Positions 56,262 through 64,000 of a stretch of 64,000 bases of DNA are shown in pieces (the stretch's first letter is position 1; each line of letters opens with the position of its first letter). The stretch comes from Arabidopsis thaliana. Its lineage: Eukaryota; Streptophyta; Magnoliopsida; Brassicales; Brassicaceae. The stretch lies in assembly GCF_000001735.4 (NCBI RefSeq), contig NC_003074.8:14949261-15013260 (forward strand), read 5' to 3'. The notes below the pieces were generated by a model. It saw only the letters and a program-made list of their open reading frames with translations, was not told the DNA's origin and did not search any database. Both the position numbers and the translations under genes were made by a program.

Positions 56262-56369
56262 GATTTAGACCACTGTACAGATTTAGACCATTGTACAGAT
56301 ATAGACCAATGTACAAATATAAACCATTATACAAATATAGATCATTGTACAAATATAGACCATTGTACA
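56262..56369 (+). repeat. 18-bp minisatellite, forward array (six units)
   Basis: Six head-to-tail 18-bp units of the type GATATAGACCATTGTACA, beginning at 56262, 56280, 56298, 56316, 56334 and 56352. Translated in one frame they give a DLDHCT/NIDHCT hexapeptide repeat. Confidence 0.92.
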
Positions 56370-56409
56370 AATGCGTTTTATCATTTAATATGCATTTTGA
56401 TATGTTCGC

Positions 56410-56540
56410 ACAGTTATCTACATCTGTACAGTGGTCTACATCTGTATAGTGCTCTATAGCTCTATAGCTGTATAGTGGTCTATATATGTATTGTGGTCTA
56501 TATCTGTATAATGCTCTATATCTGTACAGTGGTATATAAT
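56410..56540 (-). repeat. 18-bp minisatellite, inverted array (six to seven units)
   Basis: Units of TGTACAGTGGTCTATATC, the reverse complement of the forward unit, at 56425-56540. A partial unit lies before 56425, and an 8-bp TCTATAGC insertion expands the unit starting at 56443. A 40-bp spacer (56370-56409) separates it from the forward array. Confidence 0.9.
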
Positions 56541-57352
56541 ATAAATTTTAAAAATCATTAAACAAAATGCATAAGATAATGTTAATGAAGATGCCCACTC
56601 ATCCATTGTAATGTTCTTTTGAATCTTCGTCGTTATCAAGCACCACTAAATTTACTGCCCTAAGTTCCATGTTCTACACAAGTTTAAGAACACCAATCAA
56701 AAACCCATAGAAGAGAGTACACTAAAATTGTCATGTTGGTTTATGAATGGTTCAATCTCGTGGTTTAGGATTGAAATTGGGTTATGTGGCAAGAAGATGG
56801 GGTGTGCTTTCATTTCAAAGCCCATGCCCATTTATAGTTTTTCCTCAAAATAGCTCGATGCAGAGGATAAAATAGAGGAGATTGATGGACTTGAACCTGT
56901 GTGGAACGAAGGAAAACTTATTACAGATTCGGTATGATGAGAAGAAGAGTACAAAAATATTTCACATGGTTTACGACTGGTTCAGTCTCATGGTTAGTCT
57001 TCGGTTTAGGATTCATGAGTTTATTTACATATTCGATATAGTGAGCTTCAATCGGGAAACATTAGGAACTGGTTTAAGCTCCGGTTTAGTGAAATCTCTT
57101 ACCAACAAGAAAAAGGAAATCACAAAAAAGTTGGAAAAAAGGAAATCCAAAAAAGTTGGAAAAAGGGAAATTGTGTTATCCGCATCAAAACAAATTACAA
57201 TCAGACTTTTGCTTATAAAAGAAAAAAAAAACATAACCTTACACTTGAGACATCTCCACAATTTCCTATTTTTCAACAATCTCTAACTTTCTTACGACTG
57301 CTGGGTTCATCTCTCTTTCTCTGAATTTGTTGTCTTGATTCACTCTCAGATA
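56541..57352. other. Upstream region of the RING gene
   Basis: No gene accepted. A Lys-rich open frame at about 56885-57286 has no ATG near its start and low-complexity content. A leader for the RING gene probably lies after about 57290. Confidence 0.5.
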
Positions 57353-57976
57353 ATGGATACCAAAGAATCAGTCAACGCCGATGTTAGTGTAACTGCTATG
57401 TCTCTTCCTCCATCTTCAGGCTTCTTAAACGAGTTGTTAATCATTCGACCTAGAGAAGTCGAGAAAATTATCACAGACGAGAACGGTCATAATGTAACAA
57501 GTCTTGGATCTTACCCGGATTCTCCTCCTTCCAACCCATTTATCTTTCTCAAATTCCAACACTTCGAAGCAAACTACATCTATGACCTTGTCCATCCGCA
57601 TCTCCACGATCATGTCTTGTCCAAACAAATATCTGATCGGATTGTTGTTAAAGCCCAACAGCTAAGAAGTGATCGAAGTTCTGATCACTTGCCCTTATTC
57701 ATGGGAGTCTCCGTCATATTTACACGCAAGGTCTACAAAGTCTTGCCTTGCAACTGTGCTCCGTCGACACCAGACTTGGTGGAGAAAGAGGCCGCAGAAG
57801 AAGAAACAGAGGCTTGTGCGATTTGTTTGGAAGATATGTTGGAGTCGGGATTCGATGATAAACAAATCTACCGTATGCATAACTGTTGGCATATGTTTTA
57901 TGAAGGATGTGTTATGGAGTCGTTGAATCGATAACATAATTCATGCCCTCTCTGCCGCCAACCTGTTTACCAATAA
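57353..57976 (+). pseudogene. RING-H2 finger protein, truncated by a premature stop
   Basis: The ATG at 57353 (MDTKESVNADVSV) gives 193 residues to TAA at 57932-57934. The C-terminus is a RING-H2 finger: CAICLEDM (first Cys pair), MHNCWHMFYEGC (third Cys, His, Tyr where the second His is expected, then Cys). After the stop the same frame carries HNSCPLCRQPVYQ and a second stop at 57974-57976, which supplies the last Cys pair. So one nonsense change splits the finger and one zinc ligand is substituted. RING proteins act as E3 ubiquitin ligases. The N-terminal 145 residues match no domain I know. It is probably a pseudogene of a small Brassicaceae RING family, although a truncated product is possible. 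Confidence 0.75.
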
Positions 57977-58187
57977 CAAGAGACTATAATTAGGGTTTCA
58001 ACACATGTTTTGTTTTGTAGTTATATTACCTCGGCTAAAGACCAAAAACTTTTATTAATTATAGTGATTATTAATTTCTCGAGTATTAGTTTATCGAAGT
58101 TTTTTTTGTACAAACTCTTTGAATTTATAATTGTGGTCACTTATTTTCTTCTCCTAATTTATTTGAATGTTGTATAATTTATAAACT

Positions 58188-59817
58188 ACTAGATTAGAAC
58201 CCGCCCGATGGGCGGGTTTTTAAAGTTTTAAAATAAAATTTAATAAAATGTACATCAAATTTTTTGTAAGTAAAAATATTTTTAGAAAAAAATAGATAGC
58301 TCTTTTACCTAGAGAAAAGATTTATGATATTTCTTTAAACCTTTTGGTTGATAAAAGGGAATTTTTATTTCATTAATTTGCACTTCTATATTTTAGTTAT
58401 CAAATTTTTTATACTTATCATTATTAGTAATGTCAATTCTCAAAAAATTAATTTTGGGAATCCATAAAGTTTTCAACTTTTTTTTTAATAATCCAACCAC
58501 CAGTCAAACTTTCATCTTATTTAAATTATTTTACAAATATACTATTGAAGTATGCTTTTTACCGTTTATAAAATATATATGATCAGTTGATCACAATACC
58601 CAAAATATATGTCTATTTATTTTCATTTTCTTATAGTTTTTTTAACCATTAAAATTGTTGACCCAAAAATTATATTAAATATTCCAATAAAAATAATTGA
58701 TGACATTTATGTAAAAGAAAAAATCTACTTAAATGAAGTGAGTGTATAACCAACCTAGAAAAGTTGAGAAATTAATTTGACATAACTAAAAGAAAAAAGA
58801 AAATTATAAGTACGATGATATATTAGTCTTAGATAATACAAATATAAAAATAAAAATTAAAAGGAAAATAAAAATAAAATAAACAATCTACAAAAAATAG
58901 TCTTAACAAAAAATGGAAGTTCAAATAAACAACATACAATTTATTTTAAGTCCTAAATTTTTTTAATTATAAAATAAAATCAAAAGGAATAATATATAAT
59001 TTTAAATTAAATCATGACATATGTTATAATATAAAATTATTAGCTCGATGATATATAATTAATATTATATAATTCAAAACTTTTATACTAATTTATAGTC
59101 TAAGAATTTTAATGCATGTATTCATTAGTGAAAACACCAAAATTTTTGAAAATAGGGCTTAAAGGGATTGATTTTTTCTTATTTTATGAAAATGTAATAT
59201 AAATTTAATATTTTATTTATAATTTTAAGTCATTTAATATGAGTTTGACATTAGGTAAAACTGATTTAAGAGATTATAGAATACAACAAAACTATATCTT
59301 AAACAATGTTTTTTTTCCAAAACATTTTGTGGTTTTCTTTTTTTTGGTTCATTATGTTTTGTTATTTATTAATTATTTTACTGTGAAGTAATTATATTGA
59401 TTTGATATGATATAATTATATTGATGTGATATCATATACTTATTATATTGATATAAAATTTAGGACTTATTCATTAAAATAACGTGTGCATAATCAAAAT
59501 CGGGATTATTCTGATGAAATAGATAGTTAAATTTTATAGCAAACTAAAATCTATAAGACTAAAATTTTGGTTTTTAGAAAATTACTAAACAAAATACAAA
59601 GAAAGAGGGTTGACTAATATTTAAAATTTTAATATCATCAATAAGATATAGTTAAAGTCATTAAGTGTATAGCAAAATAAAAATTTGATATAAAACAAAT
59701 TTACTAGATTAGATATTTAAAAAATAGGAATTATCATTTACTATTTAAAATTTAAATCATTTGGTAAAAATTTAGAATTATTTTTAAACCCGCCTGTCTA
59801 GGCGGGCCTAACCTAGT
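58188..59817. mobile_element. AT-rich element with Helitron-like 3' ends at both borders
   Basis: The left border reads ACTAGATTAG followed by hairpin CCCGCCC-GAT-GGGCGGG. The right border has hairpin CCCGCCT-GTCT-AGGCGGG then CCTAACCTAGT. Each is a Helitron 3' terminus (GC hairpin about ten bases before CTAG, then host T), and they point outward in opposite directions. The interior (58220-59780) is very AT-rich, with no gene. Alternatively it is a terminal-inverted-repeat element of about 38-bp repeats. Confidence 0.65.
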
Positions 59818-61100
59818 TTACATAAATTCATGTTCTTTAAACTATTTTGTTAGGCTCATTAAGTAACCATAAAAATTTATCTACAGTTTTATCCGGCTTG
59901 ACACAATTTCTATTTTTCTTAAAGCAATTTAAAAAATAAAAAATAATAACATATACAACTATATATATATATATATATTAGTAAAAGTATAAATATTTGG
60001 GTTTTGTGCAAAAAACCATTAAAGTCGCATATTTTTGCAACTTTACCTTTCACATCAAAAAATACAAAATAGTCCTATAAACTATAAAACCAAAATTAAT
60101 ACGCAATATAACATATTTTAACAACTTTACATATATAGTAAATATTATCACGATCACATACATATGTTTTTGAAAATTCTGAAGATCTAGATGAACTAGT
60201 CATCTCGAGAGCTTTGATTTGATATATTATTTATCAAAATTTTAAAATTTAATAGCCAAAAAAAAACTATATTACGTATTATTTTAGATTTCATTACATT
60301 ATTCTGCATTGTTTTAGACATGAATGGTAAAATTGTAAAAATAGACTACTTTGAAGTTTTTTTCCCACAAAATCATAAATATTTTAAGGGTGAATTAGCT
60401 CAATAACCATATTCCATAAAAATATTAAGTAACTAACACCATAAACGAAGGAATTGAGAGAGTGACGCTACGGGTATGTGAAGTTACAACCCACTCCCTA
60501 AGCCACGTTTCTGTGATTTCTTGTACGTGTGTGAGGGTAAGAGCGAGCTTCTTTCTTCCAGCTGACGTGTCTCCTTTCGAAACCAGTAAAAAAATTATCC
60601 TAGCACCGCTTGAGAATTGTCCCATCAGTAACATAACCTGCAGATTATTACATTAATTTGAATAAAATACTCCCCCCAAAAAATCAGAGCAGAAGATGCT
60701 CTGTTTTCTATTTATTGCCAATAAATGCTATACCTTTTACGCAGAGATCTAACCTGCAAAACAGAACAATATGGATGATGGTGAAAATAGTTCAGCAGTA
60801 AATACAGGGAATCAAAAGGGAAAGATACAAAACCATTGCTTTCTTGTTTTTGTTTTTAGTCTCTCGTGATTTAATTGCCTAGTATAAACTTTCCATGTAA
60901 AACTTCTCACTTTTTCGTTCGAATATACCACTTTCTAGATTGTAGATCTGCTAAACAACTTGTTAGTATTTACTTAAATTACATCGTGATTCACGCTATA
61001 TTTTGTATTCCGCAATTAAAGGCTACGATCGATTAAATTGAAAAACTGTTATTATTGATTGATATTTACATTTACTCTTCATTATGTTCTTTCTAAATAA
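59818..61100. other. Non-coding stretch before the second MULE
   Basis: AT-rich sequence with a short TA microsatellite near 59960. From about 60440 the base composition is more even, possibly the leader of the MULE transposase or a captured fragment. No domain was recognised on either strand. Confidence 0.45.
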
Positions 61101-61128
61101 TAATGAACTATTTCCATAATCCATGTAG

Positions 61129-64000
61129 ACCGCAGGACAAGATGAAGTATTGTTGGTGATTGGCGAGTGGGTCAGGGTGGATAATCTAGCCTGGCAGTTT
61201 GAACCTAAGACTGTCGAAGGATCGTCATTCATCCGACTCAGAACTAACATGACGTATGAAGAGCTATCACAGAAGGTGAAAGATAAACTTGGCTTGCGTG
61301 CAAGAGGCATCACAGTTAAAATGGCATACCAATTTCCAGAGTGGATGACTATAGATAAAGGCAACGGTTCTCCACCTCAATACATCAGCGAAGATAGTGA
61401 TGTTACAATGTTCATTCAAATGCAGCGGCATATAGAGGAGGTCAATCTATGTGTAATTGTCGTCCAACACATTATTCCAAGTTTTCCGGTTGATGTTGCG
61501 GACAAGAACTTCAATTCAGAGGACAGTGACGAGTTAGATTATGACTCAGAGGAGGAACTTCACCAATTTGCACTTGATAGTGCTGTGTTGGGGCCTACAC
61601 TAGAGCCAACCGCTGCTACAACAGAGACAGAACAACACCGTAGTACCAGGCGAGAGCTGTTCCCTACAGGAGGAATCAGTATTAGAGAGCCTGAAGAATG
61701 CATCCGCCTTAAAGCCCTGACTGTCTCCCTACTGACAAAGGGAAAGGAATAATGGACCCAATTGGGAAGACAGGAAAGGCTGGTCCAAGCAGAGCAACGG
61801 TGACAGATAGCTCAACAGACAGTGATGATGACTTGCTCATTGTTCCATTCACACTGCCACCCAATCCACCAGCTATCACCATTCCAGAAAATGCTGACAT
61901 CGAAGGCGCAGATTCCTCACGGGCAGCTGTGGGCACGCCTCATGGCAATCATGTTTCTCCTATTGTTAATGCTGTTGAAGAAACTGACCTTCAGCGTCAA
62001 AACATTCTGTTTTGGGGGCGGGCACAAGAGCTTTAAACACTATCCTATCCGATTTCAGTGATGACCCTATTCTTTTTTGGTAGTGACGCCCCACCAGTCT
62101 TTAACGATGGAAAAGGTGAAGGTATAACTTGCATTCCATATCTACATATAGATTTCGTTTGATGCTTATTTCAAAACTAATTTGGTTATGGATTAATTGG
62201 GAAAATAGAGTTCACACCTTATACTATTCTATTTATATTAATCGTGTACTATTTATATTACAGACTACACCCATGTCGCTGATGGATGTTCCTTTTATTT
62301 CAGGTGTGAACTCTGCTTTCTTTGACGTTAAATTCGAAGGAGATAAGCTGTTTGTTGGCAGAGTCTTTAAGTCAAAGTCTGACTGCAAGACTAAGATAGC
62401 TATACACGCCATCAACCGCAAGTTTCACTTCAGAACTGCGCGTTCTACTCCTAAGTTTATGGTTCTGAAATGCATTTCCAAGACCTGTCCATGGCGTGTA
62501 TATGCATCTAAGGTTGATTCTTCTGACAGCTTTCAAGTTCGGCAGGCAAATCAGAGACACACATGCACGATTGATCAAAGGCGTAGATACCACCGGTTAG
62601 CAACCACTCAAGTGATAGGCGAGCTTATGCAATCTCGCTTTCTTGGTATTAAACGTGGTCCAAACGCTGCAGTGATTAGGACGTTCCTACTTGACGACTA
62701 TCATGTTAGTATATCATATTAGAAAGCTTGGCGGGCTCGAGAGGTGGCAATGGAGAAGTCTTTGGGATCTATGGCCGGTAGCTATGCACTTATTCCAGCT
62801 TACGCTGGACTCCTTCAACAAGCAAACCCAGGCAGTCTCTGCTTTACAGAGTATGATGATGATCCTACTGGTCCACGCCGTTTCAAATATCAATTCATCG
62901 CATTCGCAGCATCAATTAAAGGGTACGCATTTATGCGCAAGGTCATTGTAGTTGATGGAACATTTATGAAGGGGCGATATGGTGGTTGTCTCATCTGAGC
63001 ATGTTGCCAAGATAGGAATTTTCAGATCTTCCCACTGGCTTTTGGAATCGTTAACAGCGAGAATGATAGTGCATATGAATGGTTTTTTCAGCGGCTAAGC
63101 ATTATAGCTCCAGACAATCCGGATTTAATGTTTATCTCTAACCGCCATGCAAGCATATACACAGGATTGAGTAAGGTTAGACACAACCATCCATCTCACG
63201 TTGCTTCATATAGTATACATATATCGATTTACTTAATCTGCCAATAAGCTGGTTCTATTTTGATTGGATAATGAATGATTTCCCTAATATTGTTGCAGGT
63301 CTATACGCAAGCCAACCTTGCTGCTTGCACGGTTCACCTTTGGCGCAATATCAGACATCTATATAAGCCAAAAAGCCTCTGCCGCCTAATGTCTCAAGCT
63401 GCACAAGCTTTCCATGTCACGGATTTCAATCGGATATTCCTGAAGATACAAAAATTGAACCCCGGATGTGCTGCATATTTAGTTGATTTGGGTAAGTGTT
63501 TTTCTCAGCTTACATATATTGTTATTAACGTGGCTGAGATGAAGTTTACTCCATAACCTCTGTACTTTGTAATTCGTATAGGGTTTTCAGAGTGGAGAAG
63601 AGTGCATTCCAAAGGCCGGCGTTTCAATATCATGGATAGTAACATATGTGAGTCTTGGAACAACGTTATCAGAGAGGCCCGCGAGTACCCGCTAAACTGC
63701 ATGCTGGAGTACATAAGAACGACGTTGATGGATTGGTTTGCAACTAGAAGGGCTCAAGCCGAAGACTGCCCTACAACATTAGCTTCGAGAGTGCAGGAAA
63801 GAGTTGAGGAAAACTATCAATCAGCTATGTCAATGTCTGTTAAGCCTATCTGCAACTTTGAATTCCAAGTACAAGAACGGACAGGGGAATGTTTTATTGT
63901 CAAATTGGACGAGTCCACTTGTTCCTGTTTGGAATTTCAGGGGTTAGGGATCCCTTGTGCTCACGCAATAGCCGCTGCTGCAAGGTTTGGCGTTCCAACA
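61129..64000 (+). pseudogene. Second MULE transposase, decayed, runs off the window
   Basis: An N-terminal domain (61150-61752) with an acidic linker is followed by a frameshifted segment and an apparent intron (62120-62263). Next are the DNA-binding block (GRVFKSKSDCKTKIAIHAIN, CISKTCPWRVYASK) and the DDE region (VIVVDGTFMKGRYGG, LMFISNRHASIY). After apparent introns at 63176-63298 and 63492-63581 come the C-terminal catalytic part and a SWIM finger (CSCLEFQGLGIPCAHA near 63925). Lesions: TAG at 62720, TGA after GGCLI at about 62996, and SNRH where SDRH is expected. No in-frame ATG opens the first segment, so an upstream exon is missing or lost. It is related to, but clearly diverged from, the copy at 20.5 kb. 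Confidence 0.85.

Noticed and set aside
56262-56369. CRISPR-like array
   Set aside because: Units are directly adjacent without spacers, in plant nuclear DNA; it is a minisatellite.
56174-56459. Hexapeptide-repeat open frames over the minisatellite
   Set aside because: An 18-bp repeat without stops gives open frames automatically; no start context or domain.
56882-57286. Lys-rich open frame before the RING gene
   Set aside because: No ATG at the start and no domain; probably leader or promoter DNA.
60425-60656. Small frames on both strands near 60.5 kb
   Set aside because: They overlap each other on opposite strands and lack any recognisable motif.

Overview
The window is nuclear plant DNA from a Brassicaceae pericentromere, most likely Arabidopsis thaliana or a very close relative. 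The strongest clue is the one intact host gene, at 5.3-7.3 kb. It is an atypical leucine-rich-repeat receptor kinase that I recognise as the pollen receptor-like kinase PRK3, placed (from memory) near the chromosome 3 centromere of A. thaliana. Almost everything else is transposable-element DNA in nested layers, including an Athila-type element typical of Arabidopsis pericentromeres. No rRNA genes, tRNA genes or CRISPR arrays were seen.

Layout. 1-3.1 kb: decayed PIF/Harbinger element. 5.3-7.3 kb: PRK3. 7.7-13.0 kb: minus-strand Copia element with near-identical 287-bp LTRs around a mostly non-coding interior. 13.8-19.9 kb: dead LINE whose 5' part is inverted, interrupted by an internally deleted Copia element (14.5-17.8 kb) with clean 5-bp target duplications. 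20.4-38.2 kb: VANDAL/KAONASHI-like MULE with a plus-strand transposase pseudogene and a convergent minus-strand Ulp1-protease-like pseudogene. The latter is split by a 9-kb Athila element (28.6-37.7 kb).

38.5-45.3 kb: AT-rich DNA with a 272-bp tandem duplication, a MULE fragment, a CACTA-type remnant and a minus-strand Copia fragment. 45.3-53.25 kb: decayed Ty3/Gypsy element whose reverse transcriptase region is split by a 4.3-kb CACTA element (48.2-52.4 kb). 53.25-56.2 kb: Tat-like Gypsy LTR and non-coding remnant with paired palindromes. 56.26-56.54 kb: 18-bp minisatellite in two inverted arrays. 57.35-57.98 kb: RING-finger gene with a premature stop. 58.2-59.8 kb: AT-rich element bounded at both ends by Helitron-like 3' hairpin termini in opposite orientation. 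61.1 kb to the end: second decayed MULE transposase, cut by the window edge.

Most of the biology lies in insertion order and repair scars. The best leads are the 35-bp host-gene footprint before the Athila 3' LTR, the repeated exon modules in the Ulp1-like gene, the LINE 5' inversion, the double-3'-ended Helitron-like element, the inverted minisatellite, and an identical in-frame stop in two diverged MULEs. All are readings of one sequence by eye; none was tested by alignment software.
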